A DNA stretch of 64,000 bases from assembly GCA_029852735.1 (NCBI GenBank), contig CM056820.1:30067463-30131462 (forward strand), given 5' to 3'. Source of the DNA: Persea americana. Lineage: Eukaryota > Streptophyta > Magnoliopsida > Laurales > Lauraceae. Made by a program: the position numbers and the translations under genes. Shown one piece after another: positions 1 through 12,660 of the stretch (position 1 is the first letter of the stretch; every line of letters begins with the position of its first letter). The notes under the pieces were generated by a model that saw nothing but the letters and a program-made list of their open reading frames with translations, was not told the DNA's origin and did not search any database.

Positions 1-1287
1 ATGAATCCTACAAGCACCAAGCAATGCTCCCCACACCATGTCATTACTTGGAACCGGCATTTGCATGATCAATTCATATGCTTCCTCAAGCTGCCCTGCT
101 CGCCCCAACATGTCCACCATGCAACCATAATGCTCGACACCCACCTCGATCTTGTAATCCTTCTCCATGCTCTCCAACAATCTCCTCCCCTCCTCAACCA
201 AACCTTTGTGCGCACAAGCACTCATCGCAGCAAGGAAAGTCACACCATCTGGTCTCACCCCCACACCTCTAGTCATCGCCTGAAACAGCCCAAGAGCTTC
301 TTCAGCCGTCCCATGCATGGCGCAAGCCGAAATCATTGAATTCCAAGAGATCAAGCTCTTCCTCGGCATTCCATCAAACACTTCCCACGCCTTCTCCATG
401 CACCCACATTTGGAGTACATGTCAATCAGCGCGTTGCAGAGCGACACCATCCACGCAAACCTGCTCTCTTTGATGTAGCGATGCACGCTCAGCCCAGCTT
501 CCAAATCACGAATGCTGGTGCAGGCGGAGATGACACTGACCATCGTGACCTCGTCCGGCTGCACTCGCTCTGCCTGCATCTCCCAGAACAATTCAAGTGC
601 CTCCGTGGAGCGCCCCACCCGGGCATACCCAGAGATCACCACCGTCCACGAAACCACATCCCTCTCAGGCATTTGATCAAACACCCACCTCGCATTATCC
701 ATTTCCCGGGCCTTCACGTGGGCAACCACTAACCCAGACCACGACACCACATCAGGCGCTCGCATTTCATCAAACACCTTGCGTGCGTTGCCAGAGACTC
801 CCCTTGCAGCATACAAATGAATCAGAGCGTTCTGCACGTAGATATGGCAACAAAACCCAAATTTCAAAACATGCCCATGAATCTCCTCTCCTTGAGATGG
901 AGACCCAAGGTTTACGGGCATCTGTGCGCGAGCCTTGAGGAGGAAAGTAAAGGTGAATTCATCAGGTGGGACGGAACTGACCCTCATTTGTTTGAAGATT
1001 GAGACGGATTGGGAGAGGGTTTGGCTGTTCTTGGCGTGGCCGCGGATGAGGGTGTTGTAGAAGAAGGTGTTTGGTTGGTGCATGTGAGAGAAGAGATTGT
1101 GCGCGTAATGGAGGTCTCCAGATGGAGAAACAGCAGCGAAGCGAAGCATCTTGGCGATGATGAGGTTGTTGAGCTGGAGATTATGTCTGAGGACTCGAGC
1201 GTGGATTCGTCTGAGCTCGCGCATGGTGGTGCAGGTCTGCGAGAGAGAGACGAGAAGAGGGACGAGGTTGGTGTTGTCGAACGCCAT
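1..1287 (-). CDS. PLS-class pentatricopeptide repeat (PPR) protein, partial (C-terminus beyond left edge)
   Basis: The frame is open from an ATG at 1285-1287 to base 1, giving 429 codons without a stop. PPR proteins of this class bind single-stranded organelle RNA and usually act in editing, splicing or stability in mitochondria or plastids. Visible motifs include RRIHARVL near the N-terminus, ALIHLYAARG, ARKVFDEMRAPDVVSWS, ARWVFDQMPERDVVSWT, a canonical ALIDMYSKCG, SWNSMISACAMHGTAEEAL and VEHYGCMVDMLGEQGQLEEA. The sequence breaks off in VWGALLGACRIH, where the E motif of PLS proteins starts, so an E/E+/DYW tail may lie outside the window. The gene is intronless so far, as is usual for the family. 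The start was chosen because repeat-like sequence begins about 20 residues later. A shorter overlapping frame (984-1295) encodes nothing recognisable. The target RNA cannot be inferred. Confidence 0.92.
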   Translation of the reverse strand, partial: MAFDNTNLVPLLVSLSQTCTTMRELRRIHARVLRHNLQLNNLIIAKMLRFAAVSPSGDLHYAHNLFSHMHQPNTFFYNTLIRGHAKNSQTLSQSVSIFKQMRVSSVPPDEFTFTFLLKARAQMPVNLGSPSQGEEIHGHVLKFGFCCHIYVQNALIHLYAARGVSGNARKVFDEMRAPDVVSWSGLVVAHVKAREMDNARWVFDQMPERDVVSWTVVISGYARVGRSTEALELFWEMQAERVQPDEVTMVSVISACTSIRDLEAGLSVHRYIKESRFAWMVSLCNALIDMYSKCGCMEKAWEVFDGMPRKSLISWNSMISACAMHGTAEEALGLFQAMTRGVGVRPDGVTFLAAMSACAHKGLVEEGRRLLESMEKDYKIEVGVEHYGCMVDMLGRAGQLEEAYELIMQMPVPSNDMVWGALLGACRIH

Positions 1288-1796
1288 GACTGCATTGCTG
1301 GAGTGGTGCGAGAGAAGAGGACATGGAAAGATTTAGTGGTTTTGGAGGTCTAGGTTTGGTGATTTTTGATTGAGAAATTTCGTCGAGCAGATGGTGTTCG
1401 TGTTATGGATGGTCGAGTTAAGGAGATTCGGTCCATTCGGCTGTACATCACTTGATTTAGCAGTTGACTGGGAAATTTGTTCGAACATCTGGTGTTCGTC
1501 TTGGTACAGTTAACAGTCGATTGGAGAAGGTCAACTGCATGGATTGAGGGGTCGGGTTATAAAGGTGGGGCCCCACAGACTGCATGGTTGAAGCCTAGTA
1601 AAGGGGTTGGATCCTCTATGCTCGCCGCCTTTTTTTTTGGTACCAGTAGAGAACTTTATAAGATTTTAAAATGGTGCAAATGGTGGGTTCTATATTGTGA
1701 TTTTTAAAGCTAGGCCACAATTACCACAATTGCTAAAGGTGGGTCCCAATTACCTTATGAAATAAGAGGTTTTTTTTTTTTTTTTTTAAATAATTT
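1288..1796. other. 5' flank of the PPR gene
   Basis: This is the upstream region of the minus-strand PPR gene. It ends in a T-rich run (about 1770-1787) that borders a LINE remnant. I see no gene and no convincing TATA box. Confidence 0.5.
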
Positions 1797-2195
1797 TTAT
1801 CAAACACATCATCATCATAAAATCTTTGTTACAACTATGTTGGGGCGGGTTACATGAATTTTGTTTCCTTATTCCGATCTATCCTGAGTCTAATTTTCAA
1901 GTAAGTTGCAATTCTTCAAATGTATTTTTACTACTCCATTTACATCCTCTTCGGCCTACCCATTCCCTTTAGTGGAGTTATCAATTTGAATACCCAAACC
2001 TTTTCTTACAGGCGTCCCGTTGCTTTAATAGATGTGCCCAAACTATTTCAAAACGAGTTTATCTAATTTTATCCGCTACTGATGCTATTCCTAAATGCTC
2101 TCGAAATCACTCATTTCTAATTTTATCCTTTCTAGTTTTACTGCACATCTACCTTAACATTCTTATCTGCGTTAGTTTTTTATGCCAGTTTCAAG
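1797..2195 (-). mobile_element. RTE-clade LINE, 3'-end remnant
   Basis: Read on the minus strand this is the tail of an RTE-type non-LTR element. Its 3' end is a short ATG-trinucleotide tail next to the motif AGTTGTAACAAAG. It matches, piece by piece, copies at 11797-12660 and 56990-59205 (shared blocks include GATCTATCCT and GAGTTTATCTAATTTTATCC). It is truncated, and no intact reading frame remains. Confidence 0.7.
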
Positions 2196-4656
2196 CAGGG
2201 GCAAAGGAGGATGGTTGTGTTAGGTAGGTCAACAACGAACGTAGAATTTTTTTACAACCCAAATAAGTTTTATCAAACACACAAAATGTAAATTAAAACT
2301 TAAAAGTTAAAGCTTTTATTTTCGACCTTATTCTAATTAACTCTTATTAAATAGATTAGAGTTTCCAAATGTTCTCTATGATTGGCAGCATATAAAACAT
2401 ATGAAATTTATCAAATAATTTATTCACATGCTTTTATTTTATCAATCTAATAGTAGGGCCAACTCTTGATGGAGTGAAATTTCTGGCTACATCATATACA
2501 AGCTGGGAAATTTTCTAAGGGGAAATCTCGAAAAGGAATAAAACTTTTTGCTCATTGCTAAAAAGGCACATGAAGATTTGAATCAGGTCCTCTTCATAAG
2601 TTTTTTGAGGGATGACAAAAATATCCCTCTTGTGATAGAATTTTGTCTTTTCGTAATCACTTCCCTCCCCAAAATTGCTCATTTTGATTTTGATGATCAT
2701 AACCATTTTATAAAGCTAGTTTTTTAGTCATTTGGAACCTCCCTTTTTTTTTACCATCCATGCATAATGGTAATTGAAGTGGGGCCCCACTAGGTCATTT
2801 GGGTTGGGCTCGATCATTTCTCTTAAATGATTTATTCTTGAAAATGACATAAGAGTATTCTTGTTATTTCAAAGATTTTTATGGAGAGGACTTGATTGAA
2901 AAAATCCTGAAAACTCTTTCACCTTTTCTTTTTTAACTTTCCATATTTTATGTATAAGTTGGAACCACATCCTTCATGGCTTTAACCTTGACAAATCTGA
3001 AAATTCTTCAGATAGAGGAGTGGAACTCCATAGTGGGGGTCTCATGTTATAATCTGAACCGTCCAAAACAAATGCCCCCAGTTAGTTATATGCGGTGTCC
3101 TCAAATTTTATGTCAATATGAGCTTGTTTCACAATTGGAATGACTATTTGATAAAAACATTACTATGAAAGTGAATAGCATTGTGTAAATCATGTGTCAA
3201 TCCAACGGTGCCACAAACTCAGATTGTGGTAAAATCTTTGAATGTACCATATATTTAGATGGCATTTATTTTGAATAATTTGGATTCTAATAAGGGGGGC
3301 TCCACCGTAAAATTTCACTCCTTTAACTTAGGATCTGGAGTTGGGTTTAGATTATTAACGAGGGAAGCACATTGGGAAACCTCACGAATTTCCTTGGGTG
3401 AGGGATTTAGAAGATCTGGAATCCCGATAAAGAGTCCCAAGACTCCAAAACCAGCCTCATAAACCCCTTAGATAATCTAAATTCACTTCTATCAGACTTG
3501 GTTTTAGATAAATTTTGGGTAGCGGTGGGTTCATTATAGCCTAATTGCAACACATGTATTTATATTGTTATCATTACTTACATTGAGTGATTCTGATTAT
3601 ACTATCCTAACCTTTTATCTCAAAGATCTTGACTTTTCAAAAGAAGGATAGACAATGGAATTCTTGCACTGTACAGTTTCTTTGAACCATCTATTTACTT
3701 CTCCATGGAAAGTTCTTCAAAATAGTGGTTATGATTGTCTAATCACCATAGAAGAGAATAAGTCATAGATTAAATAAATCTTTAGACGGCTAGGAGCAGA
3801 AGAATAGTAAAAATGTTAAAAATGTTGTAGAGAATAAAGGCATAATGATCCAAGTGGCTTGAACATGATTCTGAACACAGTTTCAGCATTGTAGGCCACC
3901 GCCAAGATCTTATATAGATGCAATCTTTAAGGCACGTTTGTTTCATATAATTGAATTTCCAAATATTTTAAGAGTACTTGTGTTTCTAAAACGGAATAAA
4001 ATTAAAGAAAAAAAGGTAAATATTGCCATCAAATAATTTTCCCCTCGAAAGAAAAATGAATCAAGTGGAAATGGAAAAAAAATACCCAGCCATAACCTTT
4101 TTTTTTTTTTTTTTTTTTCAGTTTTTATGTGTCTAGTCTGGCAACCCACTTTTCACCTAGATGATCCAGGATTGATCCTAGGTTACTCCTCGTGTTTGCT
4201 GGTGTTCCCTCCACGTGTGTGCAGGCGTCCTCTTCTTTCGTGTGCCGAGTGCACGTTCTCTCCTCAAGTGTGTGGATGACATCTCCTTGCTTGTGTGAGT
4301 GCTTGTGCGCGGGTGCTCTTATGGCCATAACCTTGTTAATTGAAGTCCTAGGAAAGCCACCAATCTTCCTTGTGTCCCTGTGATTGCATGATTAGAAGCA
4401 CATAACAGAAATCAAGGGCTCAAGGATTAGTACAACCTTTTCTTCATAAAGAAATATCCGAAGAAAGTCAAGGTAGATCTAGATTTTGACCTTATATCCT
4501 TAGCCCTTACTTTTTTAATAATCCTTTGTTGGTGACTAGGTGCGGAACTGCCAACCCCCCCAAAGTTCTGGAAATCCTATTTAAGGTCCTTCTAGCCCTG
4601 TGATCTTCTGATGAATGGCCCCTCCTTATAATATTAATTAATCAATATAGTTTTTA

Positions 4657-4865
4657 ATTCTAAAAATAGTAACAAAATCATAGCAGGTTTTGGGGAAGAA
4701 ATATTAGAATGATGGAAGAAAAGAAAGGAAAGGAAGGAGAAATAAAAATAATTCTAAAAAATGAAAAAAATCATAGCGGATTATGGGGGAGAAAGATTAG
4801 AATGATGGAAGAAAAGAAAGGAAAGGACATGAAGAAAGGAAAGAGGAAATACAATTCTAAAAAAG
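4657..4865. repeat. Two-copy tandem duplication, period about 93 bp
   Basis: A purine-rich block (ATTCTAAAAA, then ATCATAGC, then ATTAGAATGATGGAAGAAAA) occurs at 4658-4735 and again at 4751-4827 with few changes. The start of a third copy (ATTCTAAAAA) appears at about 4854. Confidence 0.8.
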
Positions 4866-5179
4866 TTAGATTTTAATTGTGATTATCTATGTTAGAATAA
4901 ATGCAATTGAAGAAAATTCTTTTGATGAGATAAAACTAGTAGGACCACCCTTTTGAATGGTCTATATTTTAAATATGGGTCTTGCTTATATATATATAAA
5001 ATAGCGGGCATATTTGTTTGTTCTAAAATAATAATCAATAATTTCACTTTTGAGTGCTAGTTGACTAGGGTTATGGCATGAACTTTTAAGATACTGATTT
5101 TCCTAAATAATAGTAATGTAATTCCACTTTTGAGTGCTATCTACTATGTATTTAATTATTAAAACTTTTTATGGACCCG

Positions 5180-5194
5180 CCCCCCCCCCCCCCC
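5180..5194. repeat. Poly-C tract (15 C)
   Basis: A homopolymer of 15 C is followed by a CA/GA-rich stretch and then poly-A. Low-complexity sequence; its length is prone to assembly error. Confidence 0.8.
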
Positions 5195-8100
5195 AAACAC
5201 ACACAGACAAAGACAGAGACACACGCACGCAAAAAAAAAAAAAAAATCCTTGTTCCGCCCCTGTTGGTGACCATATATATGTTCAATTCCATATCCTCGA
5301 GTGAAGGGCACAAATGAGCTTTCGGTCACTACGTTAAATTACCAGTGGGCTGGCATTTCTTCATGTCACAAGCATAGCTCCTCCGTTCCAAACAGAATCT
5401 TGTCAACACTGCTGAACTCCTTGATCTTTTCAATTTCTCATTTTATTGAGCTTTCTCATCAAACCAGGCAAATGGGCGTAAGGACACTTGAATCTATATA
5501 GATTTTTACCATTTTTCTGTTCAGACTAATAATGCCCAGCTAAGTATGTACTTTGTTTAGGAGTTTGTTTATAATGTCATGCAGTACTAGAAATGGTTTT
5601 AGCTTGTAGATGGACTACTAATTATGTATATGACTGATTAAGTCTCATAGCAGAGTTGAAAGGTGCTCATTGTCATAAATATGAGATTACAAGGGTTTGG
5701 CTTATTGAAAGGTTATTGTACAATTTTTTTTTCTTCTATCTATGGTAAATTCAACACTCACACATTCACACACACTACGCACGTAACCACAAAGCCACAC
5801 TCGAAAAGTTAATCCCTGATTATACCTATGAAAAGAAAAATGCTGGCCTACCACTAAACCATCGGCGGATTGACCTAAGGTTGTGCATTTGCAATCTGAT
5901 CTACAATTTTAGATCCTTATGATGCAGTTACATCATTTATTCCATAAGACCCCAAACAAAAGATTGCAATTGCCACACTTTTTTTAAGGATTGGTAATTT
6001 ATGAGAATGATTTCAAAGTGCTCGATCCGAACACTGTAGATTTCGAAAGCCTATTTATATCATTTATTCACCTGCCTTTGATCCATTAAAAGTATTTTGG
6101 CAACCACATTTATAAAATTTGCATGAAGTACCCCAATCCAAACATGCCATTTAATAGTTTACAAGGTGTTAGGTTATACGTCATTTTCAAGCCAACCTGA
6201 TCTTTTGGCTGAAAAAATGGTGGATCTAAATTGGGTACTTTGTTCTCAAAGCCTGAAAGAGAACTTATATCAATAATAGGTAATAAGGTCCATCTTTGAA
6301 ATCCAAAACAGCCAAATTCACTATCCAACCTTATTTAATTGCTATGGAGAATCTCTCCACATTTATTATACTGTTTTTGGGCATCATGAAAAACAAATTC
6401 CACATCATCAAAGCTATGGTTTTCAGTTATGGGTTGCATACTTTAGAGATATTTCTTAGAAGCAAAGGTACCAATCTACTGTACAACAACATTAATTAAA
6501 ATATGTATGGTTGAATGATTACCTGATCAAATCCAAATCCAATGAAAAAGGGGTGTAAGTTACTCCACAACCTCATCAGTACATACTAGTGGTGATTGGA
6601 GGTTATGATGATCTGTAAGACATATGGCATGATAGTTGCTCCACTGGCCCCATGATACTTGGAGGGAGATTGTTGGTTCTTCATCTATCAAAATCAGATT
6701 CTTTAGACATGCGTGCGACTCATCTGATTATGTGGATGGTATTGATGAATGGGCACTTCTGATTTCAAAGGTCTTTTAAGAAGTTGGATAAGAATGAAGC
6801 TCAGTTTTGATAGGTGAAAAATTCGCGATCTCCTTCTGAATTTCTCAAGGCTACGAGCCCCACTGTCACCATGTGTCTTGTTTATCCTAGTCGGCCTCAG
6901 TTACCACCGACACTTGCTCCCAAGTACCCCAAGGGAAGTGATGCCGTGTAATTCTAGATTTATGACTTGATCATTTGATGATGGTTATTAGAACAATTTT
7001 TCAGGCTTGGCCTATAAATCCATTACTTGGCCTGCTTATAAAAAACCAACCACTAAATACTAAACATACGACGGAGTTGAGTCAAGTTTTAACTTCAATT
7101 GGAGTTGAGCCAACATCAGATTCAACATATTTAGAACATAATGAAAATTCACAACCTAATGCCAATACAAAATGCAGCCTATTGTCCCCAGCTGTTGTCC
7201 AGCTAGTCAGGGACGTGAGTGTGCGTGAGTTTGAGCCCACTGTGTAGGGAGAAAAAAGTCGGTGTACCAAAAAGTAATGATCTATTTGGATTGTATAAGT
7301 GAGCTCCAGTGATGGATATACTGGCCTCGCCGCAGAGAAATTTCATATGACCAGCATGAAAGGATCCTTATCCATTCACCTGTCGGTCAAGAGTAATCAT
7401 ACACAAATTTTACAACATTGCAAGAGAAGAAAAGTCATGGCCCTCATCTTACTAAAAGCCAAGATTATAACAAAAATTAGGAAAACAATGCAGCTTTACA
7501 CTAGTTGTAGCTTGTAAGTATGTTTCTCATCATGAGGAAAAGGCTTGCACTCCTTCTCTACTTGTAATTATTTCATCATAAGAAAAGGAAAATCCCCTCA
7601 TTTTCTTACTAGTCCAACAGGAATCTAATTATCCTTGTTTTGGCATTCTTTCCCTGAATGAAAGGAAAAAACCATGTGAGGAATCTGAGAATGGAAGATG
7701 AGGAAGGCCGTTTGTTGTGGAACTACTTCTCAGGTAATGATAATTCCCCAGAAAGTCCTTGTTGAACGAGAGGCATCAAAGAGAAAAGCAACGTTAGTAG
7801 TGGACGTGGAGTTGGATAGTGAAAGTGAAGTATTCATAATTTATCATTAAATTGGTGACTTGATTCCTTTCCTTTGAATCCAATTCTCTCTAAAATTGAA
7901 AGGAAGCTTCGTATTTTCAATGGAAAACATCAATGGCGTTTGATTCTTTTCTATAAGATATCATTTACGATCTATTGGTGTATTTTAATGCAAGGCCAGC
8001 ACGTGGGAAGGGATATGTGTACTGGGTGTTAAGGCCATCATGTATCAAGCACTGTTTTTGATTGGCATGGCTTAAGTTTGTGGGAACTGTTAACATACTA

Positions 8101-9499
8101 AAGACTTTTGAAGTGGAGTTGGTAGTGCTGTGGGGTTTTTCAAAATGCCCATCCTTGGGCTCCTATGGTCTGTCATAAGTCCTAACCCTTTTTTTTCCCA
8201 AGATGGGTGAGTGATATACGCAACTTGTGAGACAAACAAAGTACCCAAGCGTTGTTCTCCTTGAATTGGCACTAGGCTTGAATTGACAATGATCCGGACA
8301 TGTCCTACCATTGGATCTCATCATAATAAATTTGAACAATATATAGTCTATAATCTTTTGAAGATCTAAAATTAAAGGCTATAATCATTTGATTGGATTG
8401 ATACCATTGAGCTACACTCCAAGTTATCAATTGTTTGCCTTAATTGATTGTCATGCATCCAAGCAAGCATATGGGTGATTGTGATGCATCGAGAGCTTAA
8501 TTGTTGTCCAGTGTGACTCTTAACTACTTATTAAAGAATTATAATGGAACATTAGGGTAATTTAGAAACATTCATGGCTCCATGATGTACATTTTCATTG
8601 GATATTTCGGCTATGGGTCCCATAAACCACGGAAACTGCAATACAAATCAAGGGCCTGACCTCTACCCCTAGGACTTTAAACTTCTCAAAACTGTGTACT
8701 TTGGCTAGCATCATTTGTGTACTTAGGCTGGCATCCTTTCACAACAAACTCAATGAGAATTTCTTTACTACGAGTGGATTGCACGCATTCACAACTAAAC
8801 CAATTTTTTTCTTCTTCCTTTTCTTTTAACTGCTGCAGCACAAATATGCTCTTGAGCTTTTTGTGCAGAAAATAAAGCAGTAAAAGAGGAGACAGAGTAG
8901 AATGGTGGGGAGATCACTATTGTTTGACATTTGAAAGCTTCCTTACAGCTTCTGCACAGTTTGATTTAGTGCATCGATCTCACGTTTGAACCCTTATTTG
9001 TGTTTCTCTACTATGAATTTATAGGGTTGTGTTCTACTAAGAGGTACCTCTCATGGATCTCTAAGAGGGAGGTGGTGGATCACAATATCCAAATGGGGCC
9101 TACCCATGTCCAAAATTTCAAGTTTGTTCGATCATCTTAATCCCTAGATCTATGACCCTAAATTTTAATGGTTTTAAAAGCCATCATTTTTTTTTCTTAG
9201 TTCAACCCATTAGCGGACAGTCTCATTCAAAATGGTGTCAAAATCATGGGGCCTAGGATACTCAAAGGGCTAGTGGTGTGGGAAAGGTTGGATGTATCAT
9301 AGAGGGTTCCACAAGGGGTCTCGCAAGGGTGCAAGGCATTCGCACCTGAACCTTTATATGGGATTGACTTGATCAGGAGGGGGCCCAGGTGACTTCATCC
9401 CACCACCATCATACTTAGATCATGGACACAAACACACACAAACATTAATATATTTAAAAGCTAGTATGGACCCACCTTGCACAATATTATTGTGCGAGG

Positions 9500-10520
9500 T
9501 AGCAAGTTGGGCCCACCTGTTCACCAATCCTGATGGACCATCCAAATCCCTCATATATGCCACTGGATCACGAGAAGTTGCACTGATCTGTCGGAAATGA
9601 ACCACACACAAACATAAATATATATTAAAAATGCTCCTATGCATCCACCTTGCATGGTATTATTGTGCGAGGTACTAGTAGGGCCGGGCTAGTTTGATAC
9701 TTTATTTATATCGTAAAGCCTTTATTTTTTAAACAAGATGTCAAATCAAAAGCACTTTTACTCAAAACTCCTTCCATCTTTTAAAGAAAAGAGTAAAAAA
9801 GCAATTACTTTTATCCGCTAAAATACAGAAAAACTCTACTTTTTTATGCAAAAAGTAAAAAAGATTTCATAACAAACAACTAAAAATAAAATACTACCAT
9901 AACGCACTTATATTTTATTCTTTTTTCAAAATCAACTTTACTTCACTTGACTCTATTAGTAGAGTCGCCAAATTGGCCTTAATGGAACATTCAAATCCCC
10001 TAAACGTCACCAGATCCCTAGGAGTTGCATTGATCCATTGGGACTGGACCATTCGATTGAGGGTCAAAATCTCTTTCTATATAAAATTGTTAAATTCGCG
10101 GGCCATGGATCAAAGGGTTAGGGACATTGGATTTACTTGAGATTTCATATTTTGGGTGGTCTCACATGGATCTTTCCATCCGCACCCATCCCATGATGTA
10201 ACTGTGTGAGATAGATCTCGCAAGGTCTTGTCGTGTGAGACACCTAGTGGGGCCCACTAATGATCAATCCAAATGAACAATCTAAACGGCCCCCAAAGGT
10301 CACGGATCCCATAGAATTTACATTGGTATGAATGGATTGGACCATTGGACCTAGTTTAAGTTATTTTTTGATTTACAGTTGTTGAATGTGTGGGCCACAT
10401 ATTACAGGGTTAGAATTATTGGATTGACTTGAGATTTAATATCTAGAGTGATCCCACATAGATCTTTTGACAGCACCTCTCCCGTGATTTACGGGGTCCT
10501 AGGTGGGCCCCAGTAGTTGT
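9500..10520. repeat. Degenerate tandem array, period about 285 bp
   Basis: At least two diverged full units (about 9963-10245 and 10246-10520) and a partial one (about 9510-9610) share an ordered set of blocks: a GATGGACCATCCAAAT-like start, a CACNGGATCCC block, GAGTTGCATTGAT-like sequence, GGACTGGACCATT, a GGGCCA block, GGATTNACTTGAGATTT, and a GGGGCCCAC-type end. A second short direct repeat here (CACACACAAACAT plus TATTATTGTGCGAGGTA) occurs at about 9430-9500 and 9603-9676. No coding frame is present. Confidence 0.65.
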
Positions 10521-11796
10521 TTTATACAATGTCTCACACAGGAGCACTCCTCATATTTATGTGGCCTACGTGGGGCCCCTTCCAATTAGTGGGAAGTGGA
10601 CTACTAGGCCCTACCTTTGTGTAAACTTTCCGCCCCATCAAATCATCCTAATCCGGCCCTATTCAGTGTCACATAAGCTTAATGACTTTATACAAAAAGA
10701 AAGAAAAACTAAAAATAAAATAATGAAGAAGTCATAGTCGAGCCAACGGTAAAGTTCATTCGATTTGGTGCAAACCATGGGATCCAATGACATTCAAGGG
10801 GTATATGTGTGTGGTCCACTTGAATAGGTGATTAGGTAGACCCCACAAGGAGGCACCTAGGTGCAGGGTTAATGACCGATTTATTTTCAATTCCTTTCGT
10901 TGAGTTCATTTCACCATAATTTCCTATATGTTTTTTAATCAAACAAATAGGCCCTAAACAGCCTGTAATTTACTAGAAAACAGAGCATGAGGAAATAGTT
11001 GGTGTCCGATAAACTTTCTTGTCGAATTCTTCAAATTTTCAAACAACTATAATAAGATAACTAAACTAATCTTTTAAAATCCTCTAAGATAGAGACTTTC
11101 AAACAGATTTTAGAATTTGGCATTTAAATAAACAAATCATTTCTGACAAAAGTTCGAGAGTTTTGAACCTTTTCAATAAAGACTTTCAAAATTTTAGAAA
11201 TTTTTACGAATAAATTAACCTTAAACTCGTAATCAATGATCATGAAATTTAGAAATCATCTGTAGATTACTTCATATAAGATGTCAGCTTCTTTTTTATA
11301 ATAAGGTCCTTCGTCATGCTATTGCGAGAGTCATTAACCTTTTCTGCCACATTCATGTTTGTTTTGTGGTAGAACAGCAATGGGGGCCAATCCATGCTCA
11401 CTATTCTTTTGTCTTTGCTCCTCCTCCCAACAATATTGTAAAGCATTTGGGCCTCTAAATTCTAAACTATTCTCGTATCCTATTGCAATTTTGGGCACAC
11501 ACCCAAACATGTTCCCATTTCAGCTGCATTCACACACACCTAGTGTTTGATGTGTGTCTTGTGTCTATGATTTATCCCCCAATAGTTGAAGTAGGCCATT
11601 ACCCTCTACAACAAGGGGCTGCACACAACTTGATCGGCCATCCAACCCCGTGCGCAAAGATAATGCTAGTGGGGCTGGACTCATCATGAAGATCAAGAAG
11701 TAAGTTTTGTGCAGAGAAGTCAGATTAAAATAAAGATCAATACTAACGATATCGCAAGTATCTCGTCATATTGCGACTAAGGTCATCTTTTAAAAA
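10521..11796. other. Intergenic spacer
   Basis: AT-rich sequence with no recognisable gene or intact mobile element. Confidence 0.5.
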
Positions 11797-12660
11797 AAAA
11801 ACACCACCACCGTCATCAAAGGGTTGTCCCAACTATATTACGGTCGGCTATATGAATTATGTTTTTCCATTCTGATCTATCCTAAGCCAAAAAACCTCTT
11901 AGATAAGTTACGCATCATTGGGTCTATTTATACTACATCTATCCATCTCCAGTTTGGCTTACCCCTTCTCCTTGGTCGTCATCAATCTTCATAGTCAAAC
12001 CCTTTTTTGCCGGCGTCATTGCATATGCTAGAAATGCCAAAATTATCTAAAATGAGTTTATCTAATTTTATTCCTTGTTGATTCTACCATTAAGATCACG
12101 TTTGGAAACCACATCTTCAAAGGAAACATTTTCAGTTTCCCTAAAGTTATGGAAAATCCATGTTTGACAATTGTAAATTCATGATATTTTGACTAATGAA
12201 AATCTTCATTTGTTAAGATTTTCAAATCTGACATCCCCCCATAAGATTTGGAAATCCTTACTTTTATGGATTTGCACTTTGGACCCCATTTTTGTCAACT
12301 ATATGCATCGATACACACCAATATCAAGTGAATTCTCAGCTATACAAATCCTCAGTGAGGAATTCTTATTCCAGTGGTAATGAAGAATTATCAGATGTAC
12401 GGACTCCTCGCCTGTTACTAAACATGCTCTAAATGCTCTTGAGAACGTTAATTTTTAATTTTATCATTTTTAGTTTTACCTTCTTGATTTACAAAGATTC
12501 TGCTCCATATATTATATTTGGTTTAATTGTTGTCTTGTAAAACCTTCTTTCAATTTTGTTAGCATTCGTTAGTTATAAAGTACTCTACAAGTAAGTCTCC
12601 ACTTCAACCATACAGCTTCTATTCTATGTTCAACATCTCCATCAGTCTCGCCATCCTAAC
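11797..12660 (-). mobile_element. RTE-clade LINE, 3' remnant, interrupted by a MITE
   Basis: The minus strand carries the same RTE tail as 1797-2195 and 56990-59205, including the block before the 3' end (GTTGGGACAACCC) and GATTAGATAAACTC-type sequence. It continues upstream into the region that encodes the reverse-transcriptase C-terminus in the 58-kb copy. A 336-bp MITE splits it at 12094-12429. Removing the insert and one TAA restores the same local sequence as in the uninterrupted copies (…TTAAATG…). Confidence 0.75.
12094..12429. mobile_element. Tourist-like MITE (PIF/Harbinger type), TAA target-site duplication
   Basis: This 336-bp insertion inside an RTE LINE has no coding capacity. 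Its imperfect terminal inverted repeats read GATCACGTTTGGAAAC at the left and, reverse-complemented, GAGCATGTTTAGTAAC at the right (12 of 16 identical). It is flanked by TAA at 12091-12093 and 12430-12432. A 3-bp TAA duplication and a GNGCATGTTTGG-like end are the hallmarks of Tourist/PIF-Harbinger MITEs. The empty site is supported by the related LINE copies. Confidence 0.82.

Larger units (their letters stand above)
2196..9499. other. AT-rich intergenic spacer
   Basis: No gene is recognisable on either strand; the short open frames have no family features. It contains a tandem duplication at 4657-4865, a C tract at 5180-5194, an A tract at 5231-5246 and scattered CA-rich patches. Most of it is probably decayed transposon sequence. 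Confidence 0.5.

Noticed and set aside
984..1295. Ser/Thr-rich minus-strand frame starting MQSWRS
   Set aside because: It overlaps the PPR gene in another frame. The PPR frame carries clear repeat motifs; this one has none.
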